DNA from: Anaerolineales bacterium UBA5797 | GTDB lineage: Bacteria; Chloroflexota; Anaerolineae; Anaerolineales; Villigracilaceae | NCBI GenBank assembly: GCA_002418205.1 | Contig: DIDP01000017.1 | Span: 4,413 to 68,412 of the forward strand | Length of the DNA: 64,000 nucleotides | Direction: 5' to 3' | Part shown: positions 1 through 7,341 of the stretch, piece by piece | How the letters are laid out: each line of letters opens with the position of its first letter | Position numbering within the stretch: the first letter of the stretch is position 1 | Made by a program: the position numbers and the translations under genes | The notes under the pieces: model-generated | What the model was told of the DNA's origin: nothing | Database searches by the model: none | What the model saw: only the letters and a program-made list of their open reading frames with translations

Positions 1-96
1 TCCACCGGCTGGGTGCTCACGTACGACCCGACCAGCCAGCGTTCGCTGTATCGGTCTGTTGATGGAGGCACCACTTGGTTCCCCGTCGTCCCCTGA
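1..96 (+). CDS. C-terminal end of a secreted BNR/Asp-box-type protein (partial)
   Basis: The first 96 bases read in frame 1 as the last 31 residues of a protein that begins before the window, ending at a TGA at 94-96. The tail contains YRSVDGGTTWFPV, which matches the S-x-D-x-G-x-T-W Asp-box of BNR or sialidase-like beta-propellers. The function cannot be given from so short a piece. It overlaps the start of the next gene by about 22 bases, so the two are probably co-transcribed. Confidence 0.6.
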   Translation, partial: STGWVLTYDPTSQRSLYRSVDGGTTWFPVVP

Positions 97-1022
97 TCTG
101 GATCCTGGCCACCTGTCTGGTCCTGACCTCGTGCCGGAGTTTCGATTCAGCCTCCCCGACGCCTGAACCCGTTAGCGCGACCCTTCCCGCGCCTGAGCCT
201 TCGCCCGTTCCCAAAACGTCCACGCCCGCGCCGGAGTATGTCGCAAAACTCCGCAACGCGGACTATCAACTCGGTCTGTCGGATTCCCTGCAAACGGTGA
301 AGTTGACCGATGGCAGGTTCGAGCAGGGCGCGCCCGGCGGTACGGATTACATCTCCGTAGCGATGACCGATTTCATCGCCCGGGGTTCGTTCGATGGCAG
401 CGGGGACGAGGAATATGCGGCGCTGGTTTCGGAGAATTACGGGGGCACGGGTTCGTTCATGTTCCTGGTCGTGTATGTGGATGTGAATGGAACGCCGAGG
501 TTCATGACCTCCCGGATCGTGGATGACCGCCCGCAGATCAACGAACTGTCCGCGCCCGCGGCAAACGAGATCTTTTTGGATGCGGTGATCCACAGCTCAC
601 AGGACCCGATGTGCTGTCCCACCCTGCGGACGACGCGCCATTATCGCGTCGATGGACTCGGCTCGTTGATCATGACCGATTACACCACGTTCACGCCTGC
701 CGAAGAGCCGCGCACGATCAACATCCAGTCGCCAGCCAATCATGCGGAAGTGTTCAGGTCAGTGCTGATCAGGGGTGAGGTCGCCATCGCGCCGTTCGAG
801 AACAACCTTGTGTACCGCATCTTCGATGTCGGCGGTGTGGAACTGGCGGTCGGTTCGATCACGGTGACCGCCTCCGAGCCGGGCGGACCGGGGACGTTCG
901 ACCAGACCATCTCGCTGGGAAATATTTTGTCGGGCGCCGCGATCCGGATCGAAGTGCAGGATGTCAATGCCGAAGACGGTTCGTTGTTCGCGATGGATTC
1001 TGTTGATTTGGTTGTAAAATAA
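75..1022 (+). CDS. putative lipoprotein with Gmad2-type immunoglobulin-like domain
   Basis: This is a 315-residue exported protein of unknown function. It begins at a TTG codon inside the end of the preceding gene. The N-terminus has arginines, a hydrophobic stretch and LVLTSC, a lipobox that predicts lipidation at Cys20 and anchoring outside the membrane. A Ser/Thr/Pro-rich linker follows (about residues 25-50), as in several other lipoproteins of this window. Residues about 215-315, starting INIQSPANHAEV, resemble the Gmad2 Ig-like domain (PF10648), often found at the C-terminus of bacterial surface proteins. The middle part, rich in Gly and Asp with a CCPT motif, was not recognised. No catalytic residues were identified. 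Confidence 0.7.
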   Translation: MVPRRPLIWILATCLVLTSCRSFDSASPTPEPVSATLPAPEPSPVPKTSTPAPEYVAKLRNADYQLGLSDSLQTVKLTDGRFEQGAPGGTDYISVAMTDFIARGSFDGSGDEEYAALVSENYGGTGSFMFLVVYVDVNGTPRFMTSRIVDDRPQINELSAPAANEIFLDAVIHSSQDPMCCPTLRTTRHYRVDGLGSLIMTDYTTFTPAEEPRTINIQSPANHAEVFRSVLIRGEVAIAPFENNLVYRIFDVGGVELAVGSITVTASEPGGPGTFDQTISLGNILSGAAIRIEVQDVNAEDGSLFAMDSVDLVVK

Positions 1023-1123
1023 TAAATGCATTCGCGCTGAGCGGAACATGGTATAGTCGAAGCGCGTTCGACCGCGCTTTAGTCCGCTCGACGCGAACCT
1101 CAAATTTTATCGGAGGAGAGACC

Positions 1124-1534
1124 ATGCCTAATACAATCCGAGATTGGATGTCCAGCCCTGTTGTTGTCGTCGACCCTGATTCGAGCGTCTCGCACGCGTT
1201 GACGCTCATGCGCCGCCGCAAGATCCACAGTGTTGTGGTGGATATATCCGAGAAGAACCCCGCTTATGGGATCGTGACCACAACCGACATCCGCGACAAG
1301 ATCGTGGCGGAGGACCGCAACCCGGCGGAGACGACGGTGCGCGAGATCATGTCCGGTCCCATCGTCACTGCAAGACCGGAATGGACCTTGAAGGAATGTT
1401 CGAAGGTGATGCAGGAGCGTCACATCCATCACCTGCCCGTGGCGGATGAAAGCGGGATGCTCGTGGGGCTGATCTCAGCGACGGATATTTTCATGGCGGT
1501 CGAAGAGACCGGCTGGACGGAAGACAAGAAATAG
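1124..1534 (+). CDS. CBS-domain-pair protein
   Basis: This 136-residue protein consists almost entirely of two CBS domains. The first (about 8-65) begins RDWMSSPVVVVDPDSSV and the second (about 72-130) begins VREIMSGPIVTARPEW. CBS pairs bind adenosine nucleotides or similar ligands and regulate a partner; stand-alone pairs of this length are common and their targets are usually unknown. The ATG is preceded by GGAGGAG at a normal distance. It ends at a TAG and is followed by a strong hairpin, so it is probably monocistronic. The first CBS loop keeps the TTTDIRD signature and the second has SATDIFM, both typical of the nucleotide site. Confidence 0.85.
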   Translation: MPNTIRDWMSSPVVVVDPDSSVSHALTLMRRRKIHSVVVDISEKNPAYGIVTTTDIRDKIVAEDRNPAETTVREIMSGPIVTARPEWTLKECSKVMQERHIHHLPVADESGMLVGLISATDIFMAVEETGWTEDKK

Positions 1535-1544
1535 GAAAATGAAC

Positions 1545-1575
1545 AATGACGGGAGCGATCCCGTCATTTTGTTTA
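1545..1575. terminator. bidirectional rho-independent terminator
   Basis: A perfect 10-bp inverted repeat, AATGACGGGA (1545-1554) and TCCCGTCATT (1559-1568), with a GCGA loop, sits between the ends of two convergent genes. It is followed by TTGTTT on the plus strand and by a short T-containing run on the minus strand. Confidence 0.8.
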
Positions 1576-2244
1576 ATGCTTTCTCTTTTGGAACATCCAC
1601 ATGAAAATCCCTGCCAGCAATGCAAGACCCGAAACGAACCAGATCACAGGTGATCGATTGTCCCCCGGCATTTGTGGATCATGAATTGGCGTGGATGTGG
1701 GAGCGGCGTCGAGCGTTGGCGTGGCAATGACCTCATCGAGCGGGCGATGATTCATCTTGAAGATGAACGCCGCGATGAGTTGATACTCTTCGTCTTCAAG
1801 AAAACCCGGATCCTGCGGCGGGTGGGTGGCTTTCAGGAATTCGACCAGGTCCTCCTGTGAGTGGAAGCGGATCAACTGATCCTCCCGCACAACCGCCGGG
1901 ACGATCGTGGGGACGGGGAAACTATCCTCGATGGATTTACCGGCGTGACAGCCGCGTTCCCAGCAATTTTGATGATCGCCCCACAGCGCGCGGAAATCGT
2001 CCGTGAGTCCCTGCCCCGCGTCGCCGTGACAGGGCATGCAGTGCCGCCAGAAGAGGTAGCGTCCCATTTCGTGATCGGTTGGGTCCGGCGGCAGTTCGGG
2101 TTGCGCCAGCGGATCATAGATTGTAGGGGTTGGGACGGGGTCCTGCGCGGAGGCAACGCTGATGTTCCATGAAAGAGTCGATATGCAGATCAATATCCCC
2201 GCGAAGATGAAACCAAAGCCGATTGATTTGTGCCGCCTGTCCAT
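1573..2244 (-). CDS. membrane-anchored cytochrome c with CXXCH and CX4CH motifs
   Basis: This is a 223-residue exported cytochrome. An N-terminal signal or anchor helix spans about residues 8-30. A Pro-rich linker follows, then a canonical heme site CMPCH at 69-73 and, 20 residues later, CWERGCH at 94-100, a CX4CH spacing that can also carry covalent heme. A C-terminal helix (about 199-218, ending FQKRKH) anchors it on the outer face. The fold around the second half (EDEEYQLIAAFIFKMN) resembles class I cytochrome c. It is probably an electron carrier or a subunit of a respiratory chain; the partner is unknown. Whether the CX4CH site binds heme cannot be told from sequence. Confidence 0.75.
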   Translation of the reverse strand: MDRRHKSIGFGFIFAGILICISTLSWNISVASAQDPVPTPTIYDPLAQPELPPDPTDHEMGRYLFWRHCMPCHGDAGQGLTDDFRALWGDHQNCWERGCHAGKSIEDSFPVPTIVPAVVREDQLIRFHSQEDLVEFLKATHPPQDPGFLEDEEYQLIAAFIFKMNHRPLDEVIATPTLDAAPTSTPIHDPQMPGDNRSPVIWFVSGLALLAGIFMWMFQKRKH

Positions 2245-2307
2245 TTGTGACCGACTTCACATCGGAGTATAAACCACAACCAAAAGTTTTGCGGATAAAA
2301 TTGGGAT

Positions 2308-2931
2308 ATGCCAAGGCAGAAATATTACGTGGTGTGGAAGGGACGCAAGACCGGCATCTTCACATCATGGGCGGAGTGCGAGAAGCAGGTGAAGGGTTTT
2401 GTCGGCGCGGAGTATAAGGCGTTCGGTTCGCTCCAGGAGGCGGAGACAGCCTTCGGGTCCGTTTATGAGGCGTATAAAGGGAAGCCGTCCTCCTCCGGCA
2501 AATGGAAGGAGGCGAGCGTCAAGCCGATCCTGCCATCCATCTGCGTGGATGCGGCGTGCAGTGGTTCGCCGGGGAGGATGGAATATCGCGGCGTGTTCCT
2601 CGAATCGGGAAGGGAGTTCTTTCGGATCGGACCGTTCCCGGATGGGACGAACAATGTGGGGGAGTTCCTGGCGATCGTGCACGCGCTTTCGTGGCTGTTG
2701 AAACATGACCAGCACATGCCGGTGTATTCCGATTCTGTGAATGCGATCGCGTGGGTTTTCACCGGCGAGTGCAGGACGAAACTCAAACGCACCGGACGCA
2801 ACGCGCCAATCTTCGTGCTGATCGGAAGCGCCGAGAACTGGCTGGCGGAAAACGAGTTGAAGGACGACGCGGTCCTGAAATGGGATACGGGGTTGTGGGG
2901 CGAGAACCCCGCCGATTTTGGGAGGAAGTGA
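2308..2931 (+). CDS. viroplasmin-domain ribonuclease H
   Basis: This 207-residue protein joins an N-terminal caulimovirus viroplasmin/RNase H N-terminal domain (residues about 4-50, KYYVVWKGRKTGIF) to an RNase HI domain. The domain cleaves the RNA strand of RNA-DNA hybrids. Probable metal ligands are visible: D81 in ICVDAACS, E119 in NNVGEFLAI, D142 in VYSDSVNA and D203 near the end in NPADFGRK. The N-terminal module binds duplexes and is typical of eukaryotic-type RNase H1 and of some bacterial forms. The gene stands between divergent and convergent neighbours and is followed 22 bases later by the isochorismatase gene, so the two may be co-transcribed. Confidence 0.85.
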   Translation: MPRQKYYVVWKGRKTGIFTSWAECEKQVKGFVGAEYKAFGSLQEAETAFGSVYEAYKGKPSSSGKWKEASVKPILPSICVDAACSGSPGRMEYRGVFLESGREFFRIGPFPDGTNNVGEFLAIVHALSWLLKHDQHMPVYSDSVNAIAWVFTGECRTKLKRTGRNAPIFVLIGSAENWLAENELKDDAVLKWDTGLWGENPADFGRK

Positions 2932-2953
2932 CATGAAGGATAAAGGATGAATT

Positions 2954-3517
2954 ATGAACACAGCATTGTTGATCATCGACATTCAAAACGATTATTTCCC
3001 CGGCGGGAAGTTCCCGCTCGTGGACCCGGAGAAAGCCGCGGGGAAGGCGTATGAGTTACTGCAATGCTTCCGCGAACACAAGGGACATCACGCCCACATC
3101 CAGCACATTTCGTTGAAACCCGACGCGGCGTTCTTCATCAAAGGGGACAGCGGATCGGACATCCACGATTCGGTGGCGCACTTTGAGGGCGAGCCGATCG
3201 TGTACAAGCACTATCCCAACTCCTTCCGTGAAACGGACTTGTTGAAACTGTTGCAGGAGTGGAAGATCGAGCGCGTGGTCATATGCGGCATGATGACCCA
3301 CATGTGCGTGGACGCCACCGCCCGCGCCGCGGCGGACCTCGGCTTTCAGGTCCTCATCGCCGAGGATGCCTGCGCGACGCGCGACCTGATCTACGGCGAG
3401 ACGACCATCCCCGCCGACCTGGTGCACAAATCCTTTCTCGCGGCGTTGAAGTCATATGGCAGGGTGATGAAAACGGAGGAGATCCTTGCCCTGCTGGCGG
3501 CGGAAAGCGCGGGATGA
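2954..3517 (+). CDS. isochorismatase-family cysteine hydrolase
   Basis: This 187-residue cytosolic enzyme has the cysteine-hydrolase fold (isochorismatase/nicotinamidase family). The catalytic triad is visible: D9 in LIIDIQNDYF, K85 in IVYKHYPNSF and C118 in GMMTHMCVDATAR, preceded by the cis-peptide region. Members cleave amide or ether substrates such as nicotinamide, isochorismate or N-carbamoyl compounds. The substrate cannot be fixed from sequence alone; this variant lacks the metal-binding insert typical of nicotinamidases, which makes PncA less likely. Translation probably starts at the ATG at 2954, close after the RNase H gene. Confidence 0.85.
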   Translation: MNTALLIIDIQNDYFPGGKFPLVDPEKAAGKAYELLQCFREHKGHHAHIQHISLKPDAAFFIKGDSGSDIHDSVAHFEGEPIVYKHYPNSFRETDLLKLLQEWKIERVVICGMMTHMCVDATARAAADLGFQVLIAEDACATRDLIYGETTIPADLVHKSFLAALKSYGRVMKTEEILALLAAESAG

Positions 3518-3518
3518 T

Positions 3519-3556
3519 ATGTCATTCTGAGGAGCGAAGCGACGAAGAATCTTGGA
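3519..3556. repeat. intergenic REP-like repeat (GTCATTCTGAGGAGCGAAGCG type)
   Basis: Between two genes lies GTCATTCTGAGGAGCGAAGC followed by GACGAAGAATCTTGG. I recognise this as a dispersed intergenic repeat motif common in Chloroflexota and some other phyla (from memory, not searched). Related palindromes occur at 46051-46093 and inside the gene at 50830-50911. Confidence 0.5.
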
Positions 3557-3651
3557 TATTGCTTGATAACGCCCGGTAAACGAGACTCTTTGCGCTCTTT
3601 GCAGTTCAAAAGATCACTACAACATGGAAGGCGACAGTGATGGAGGAAATA

Positions 3652-4527
3652 ATGAAGAAGTTCATTTTGTTCTTTTTGGTCTTTATTTTGAACGCGTGTT
3701 CCGTCTCTGCGCCGGTTGCGGCAACCGAGGCGCCTGTGACGCCAACCACAGCGCCGACATTGACTCTCACACCAACGGAGTCGCCCACCGAAATGCCGGA
3801 ACCGACCGCGACGGCGACCGAATAGATCGAACTGATCGTGGACAGGCCGCTCGAAATAGTCGAGAGTACGGTAAGAACGGTGGAAGACGTCACCTTAAGC
3901 GGCGGAGTGGTCATGAAGAAAGTGTCGTTTATGGCGGAAAAATCGGCGGCGAAAATTATCGTAGGTTTCCCGGTGTCGGAGCAGGTTGTTGCCAGGATCG
4001 GGGGACTGAAACTGGCGGCGATCGCCCATTGGTACTTTGGACCCGTCAAGCATGACCCCAGGACCGAGCCGATGCCAAAGGAATATGAAGCAGAGTTTGC
4101 CAAACTTTGGGCGGAGGTATAGAGAGGAGAGGACGCGAGCCAGATCGCGGTGGAACTATTCTGCTGGGACGCGAATGATCCGACGCAGACCGAGCCGAAG
4201 AAATTAAAGCTGGTGATCTTCGCAGGAGAGGGAACGGTGCCGGAGGACGCAATCGAGATAAACGCGATAGAGTACGTGTACACCAACGCGGCAAAAGTGG
4301 TAAACCCGAATTACTCCGACCCGGATGACTACGCGGAGATAATCGGCTTTCCGCGGATGGATAAGGTTTTTGATAGTGGTATTGGATATGAGATTGAGGT
4401 TGACGGAGATACCTTGAGAATAAAAATCGAGATGGGGACTATGTTTGAGCAGGGTAGACCGGATGGACAGGTTGAAGCGATCACCTTAACTTTTTTGGCA
4501 GATGGTTACCAAATAGCGCAAGAGTAG
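3652..4527 (+). pseudogene. lipoprotein gene interrupted by two in-frame TAG codons
   Basis: One continuous reading frame runs from ATG 3652 (GGAGGA just upstream) to a TAG at 4525-4527 but is broken by TAG at 3823-3825 and again at 4120-4122. The first part encodes a lipoprotein signal (ILNACS) and a Thr/Pro-rich linker. The second and third parts read smoothly on in the same frame as acidic, hydrophilic protein with no frameshift. Codon choice remains protein-like throughout, so the lesions look recent or the stops are read through. Neighbouring genes use TAG as an ordinary stop, which argues against reassignment. Each TAG could come from CAG by one C-to-T change. The protein family was not recognised. 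Confidence 0.65.
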
Positions 4528-4650
4528 ACCAACATTTCAGGCAAGGCGATGATAGTAATGCTTTGTGGGCGAAAGGGTTTAAAGTGACGGTTAAGTAGTG
4601 GCCGGATGCTATGATTGACGGGGGCAAGAGAGTTTGAGATATTAAGGATA

Positions 4651-4938
4651 ATGAGGGGAGTTTTGAAAATATTGGGACTAATGGTAGTGGTTTCTTGGGC
4701 GATCTTAATGGGCGCGGGGAAAGTGGCGGCTTATTGTACTCCCGGCTCGCCAGGTTATTGTGATTATGCTAATCAGTGTACAGGGATGGTGAATCCGATC
4801 TGTACGGATAACTGCTGTTCGGATAAGGGTACTCCTGGCGAAAATGGGTGAGGCGGGGCGGTGTATCCAGCGTGCGACGGGTGGTGCCCGGAAGGGACAA
4901 ATCAAAAAAGCGTGCTCGGAATGATTCTTTTACGGTAA
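4651..4938 (+). pseudogene. small secreted Cys-rich protein gene interrupted by in-frame TGA
   Basis: From ATG 4651 (AAGGA upstream) the frame encodes a signal-peptide-like helix and a Cys-rich segment (CTPGSPGYCDYANQC, then CTDNCCSD), meets TGA at 4849-4851, and continues for 28 more codons containing CDGWCPEG to a TAA at 4936-4938. The Cys-rich character on both sides of the stop suggests a single original gene. Selenocysteine was considered, but no SECIS-like hairpin is obvious right after the TGA. It lies directly behind another gene with in-frame stops, so this stretch seems to be decaying. Confidence 0.5.
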
Positions 4939-4979
4939 GATTGTGAAGACTTCACGCTGAAGTTTACCGGAGAGATCCC

Positions 4980-6104
4980 ATGACCACCCTCGACCCTGAA
5001 AAACAAAAACAAGCCAAGCAATATGCGCGCATCCGCCGCCGGTTGTGGCTGGTGGATATTTCAGCGAACGCGGTCTACGCCCTCGCCTGGCTGTCCCTCG
5101 GCTGGGCGATTTCCCTGCGGGCGTGGATCACTTCCGTGACAACGAACGAATGGCTGATCGTCGCCCTCTTCGCAGCGGTCTTCAGCGGCGTGTACTTCAT
5201 TCTCAACATCCCCCTCAGTTATTACAGCGGATTCGTCCTGCCGCATCGTTTCGATCAATCCAACCAGACGCTCAAGGATTGGGTCATCGACCAGATCAAA
5301 GGAATTGCGGTCGGTGCGCCCCTCAGCCTGCTCCTGCTCGAACTGCTGTATCTCGCCCTGCGCGTCACCGGCGGTCTGTGGTGGCTGTGGGCGGCGGGCG
5401 GGATGTTAATTTTCAGCGTCCTGCTTTCCAACCTCGCACCGATCCTCATCATGCCGCTCTTCAATAAATTTGTCCCGCTCGATGACGAACACAAGGAACT
5501 CGCCGACCGTCTGCTGGCGCTGGCAGAACGCGCGAACACCAAGGTGCGCGGCGTGTTCAAGTTCGATATGTCCAAACGGACGAAATCTGCCAACGCCGCG
5601 TTGACGGGCATCGGCAACACGCGCCGCATCGTGCTGGGCGATACATTGATCAATGAATTTTCCGCGGATGAGATCGAGACGGTGCTCGCGCACGAACTGG
5701 GGCATCACGTCCATCGCGATATCCCGTTGTTCATTGCCGTCGGCGCGCTCAGCACGACGGTCGGGCTGTATCTCGCCTCCCTGGCTTTGAACTGGGCGAT
5801 CGGCTTTTTCGGGTTCACCTCCACTGCCGATATCGCCGCCCTACCCGCATTGGGCATCGTGCTCGGCGCGTACGGACTCGTCACCATGCCGCTCGATAAC
5901 GCGGTGTCCCGCTGGAGGGAGGGAAAAGCCGATGAGTACGCGTTACAGGTTACGGGGAGGAAAGATGCGTTCGCGTCCGCATTCACGCGGCTGGCGAATC
6001 AGAATCTCGGGGAGGTCGATCCGGAAAAATGGGTGGTCTTCCTGTTCTATTCACATCCCCCGTTGGGCGAACGCATCGCCAAAGCGCAAGCCTGGAAGGG
6101 ATAG
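4980..6104 (+). CDS. M48 family (Ste24-like) membrane metalloprotease
   Basis: This 374-residue integral membrane protease has several transmembrane segments and the zinc motif HELGHH (H238, E239, H242), followed by the third ligand region EGKADEYAL near residue 315. The N-terminal hydrophobic region includes SGFVLPHRFDQSNQT, as in Ste24/CAAX-protease-type M48 proteins. Such enzymes cleave membrane or exported proteins at the cytoplasmic face. The physiological substrate is unknown; bacteria of this type usually lack CAAX-prenylated proteins, so a quality-control role is more likely. The ATG follows GGAGAG at good spacing. Confidence 0.88.
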   Translation: MTTLDPEKQKQAKQYARIRRRLWLVDISANAVYALAWLSLGWAISLRAWITSVTTNEWLIVALFAAVFSGVYFILNIPLSYYSGFVLPHRFDQSNQTLKDWVIDQIKGIAVGAPLSLLLLELLYLALRVTGGLWWLWAAGGMLIFSVLLSNLAPILIMPLFNKFVPLDDEHKELADRLLALAERANTKVRGVFKFDMSKRTKSANAALTGIGNTRRIVLGDTLINEFSADEIETVLAHELGHHVHRDIPLFIAVGALSTTVGLYLASLALNWAIGFFGFTSTADIAALPALGIVLGAYGLVTMPLDNAVSRWREGKADEYALQVTGRKDAFASAFTRLANQNLGEVDPEKWVVFLFYSHPPLGERIAKAQAWKG

Positions 6105-6105
6105 A

Positions 6106-6381
6106 CTACCCCCGCCGCATCCATGACTTTCTTTGAGTCAGGATGGGCACGATCACGATCAAAACGATCACGCCTCCCATGATGATGATATCGTCAGTGG
6201 AGCCGATCTCCGAACGATCATCCTGCGGCTGGGGAGTGGGCGGGGGTTGAAACAGAAACGCCGCCCCCGATGAATTACGGAGATCGGCGATCTTCGCGGA
6301 ATAGGTTGTGATCGCTGCGCAGGATAACGAAAGGATCAGGCTGGTCCCAATGACGAGGGCGGGGCGGATGAATTTTTTCAT
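6106..6381 (-). CDS. small exported membrane protein, unknown
   Basis: The chosen start at 6381 gives a 91-residue protein beginning MKKFIRPALVIGTSLILSLSC, a signal-peptide-like sequence with a possible lipobox. A Pro/Gln-rich spacer follows (PPPTPQPQ) and then one C-terminal hydrophobic helix (IIIMGGVIVLIVIVPIL) with a basic tail, placing the middle outside. No family was recognised. It converges on the M48 protease gene with almost no gap and is divergent from the ACIII operon promoter. Confidence 0.55.
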   Translation of the reverse strand: MKKFIRPALVIGTSLILSLSCAAITTYSAKIADLRNSSGAAFLFQPPPTPQPQDDRSEIGSTDDIIIMGGVIVLIVIVPILTQRKSWMRRG

Positions 6382-6423
6382 GGCACGTGCGTAGTATATC
6401 ATGCGCCGATAAAACATTAATAT

Positions 6424-6453
6424 TTGTCATTGATCTTGCTTTTGCAGTATAAT
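6424..6453 (+). promoter_or_regulatory. sigma70-like promoter of the ACIII operon with ~260-nt leader
   Basis: TTGTCA at 6424-6429 and a perfect TATAAT at 6448-6453 are 18 bases apart, giving a predicted start near 6460. The leader to actA is about 260 bases, unusually long. The gap 6382-6719 otherwise holds a 52-codon reading frame from 6482 and a 25-codon one from 6526; neither is convincing as a gene. Confidence 0.65.
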
Positions 6454-6719
6454 CGCCCCGTTGCTGGCGGGGTTCAGTAACATGAGGAGAGAGTGTGAAG
6501 CCCATTTCATAACGATTCAACGCGTATGTTCTCGTCTCGATCCTTGCTGTCATGGATTGGGACGATTCTTGTGTTTGTTCCTGCACTTCGTAACCTTTAT
6601 TGATGTGGACCCTTCGATGTGCAGTTTTTTAGAACGGTAATGTTTACTTTTACGATACGATTTATTACAATACCATACTGTGCCGTGTTTCTCGAAAATA
6701 ATTTAATACAGGAGCATGC

Positions 6720-7319
6720 ATGATCAAGAAACTTTTCGAATGGCTGCTGAGTCCCATGGGGCGGGTCGCCGTGCTCATCGGTGCGCTGTCTGTATTCAGC
6801 CTCGCCGCCTATGGGATCTACACCACTCAACAGCCGCCTGAACAGCCGATCGCTTTCAGGCATGATATCCATGTGAATTTGGGGGTCCAGTGTCTGTATT
6901 GCCACCCCGGCGCCCTGCGTGGAGCGTCGCCGGGTCTGCCGACTCAGAACAAGTGCTGGGGGTGTCATCAGCAGATCGCCAAGACCAATACAAGCCCCAG
7001 GCTGGCAGTACTGAAGGATTATGTCCAAAATAACAAGCCGGTCCAATGGGTGCCTGTTGCGCAGGTCCCCGATTTCGTGCACTTCAAGCATCGTCCGCAC
7101 ATTGCTGCGGGGTTGAACTGCGAGACCTGTCACGGCGACATGAGCAAGGTGGAGATCGCCGAAAACCCGCAGGTGATGAACATGGGCTGGTGTCTTAACT
7201 GTCACAGGGATCGCACTGCAGACAATGTTCAGAACAACCCGGACAACGATCCGGGAGTTTCCGCCCTTCTTCATGAAAAGCGCACGAAGCTTACAGACTG
7301 TGGAACTTGTCATTATTAA
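6720..7319 (+). CDS. actA: Alternative complex III subunit A, pentaheme cytochrome c
   Basis: This 199-residue protein has one N-terminal membrane helix (about 17-37) and five CXXCH sites: CLYCH, CWGCH, CETCH, CLNCH and CGTCH. That number and the length fit ActA of ACIII, the quinol:cytochrome c/HiPIP oxidoreductase that replaces the bc1 complex in many Chloroflexota. ActA sits on the outer face and passes electrons from the iron-sulfur subunit toward the soluble acceptor or oxidase. Extra His residues suitable as distal ligands are present (FRHDIHVN, FKHRPHIA). It is the first gene of the operon, with AGGAG upstream of the ATG, and actB1 follows 22 bases later. Confidence 0.93.
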   Translation: MIKKLFEWLLSPMGRVAVLIGALSVFSLAAYGIYTTQQPPEQPIAFRHDIHVNLGVQCLYCHPGALRGASPGLPTQNKCWGCHQQIAKTNTSPRLAVLKDYVQNNKPVQWVPVAQVPDFVHFKHRPHIAAGLNCETCHGDMSKVEIAENPQVMNMGWCLNCHRDRTADNVQNNPDNDPGVSALLHEKRTKLTDCGTCHY

Positions 7320-7341
7320 TCCGGGTGAAAAGGAATAGATT

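Noticed and set aside
3838..4122. Separate small gene between the TAG codons
   Set aside because: It is in the same frame as the parts before and after, has no ribosome site, and reads as the middle of one protein, so it is treated as part of the interrupted gene.
3652..4527. TAG reassignment in this organism
   Set aside because: Several intact neighbours, including the CBS, M48, actB1 and actE genes, end with TAG in the expected place, so TAG works as a stop.
4849..4938. Selenocysteine at the TGA
   Set aside because: No SECIS-like hairpin was seen directly after the TGA, and the neighbouring gene is also broken, so decay is simpler.
6482..6640. 52-codon frame in the actA leader
   Set aside because: It has no convincing ribosome site and an atypical Cys/Phe-rich composition; it is mentioned only as part of the leader.
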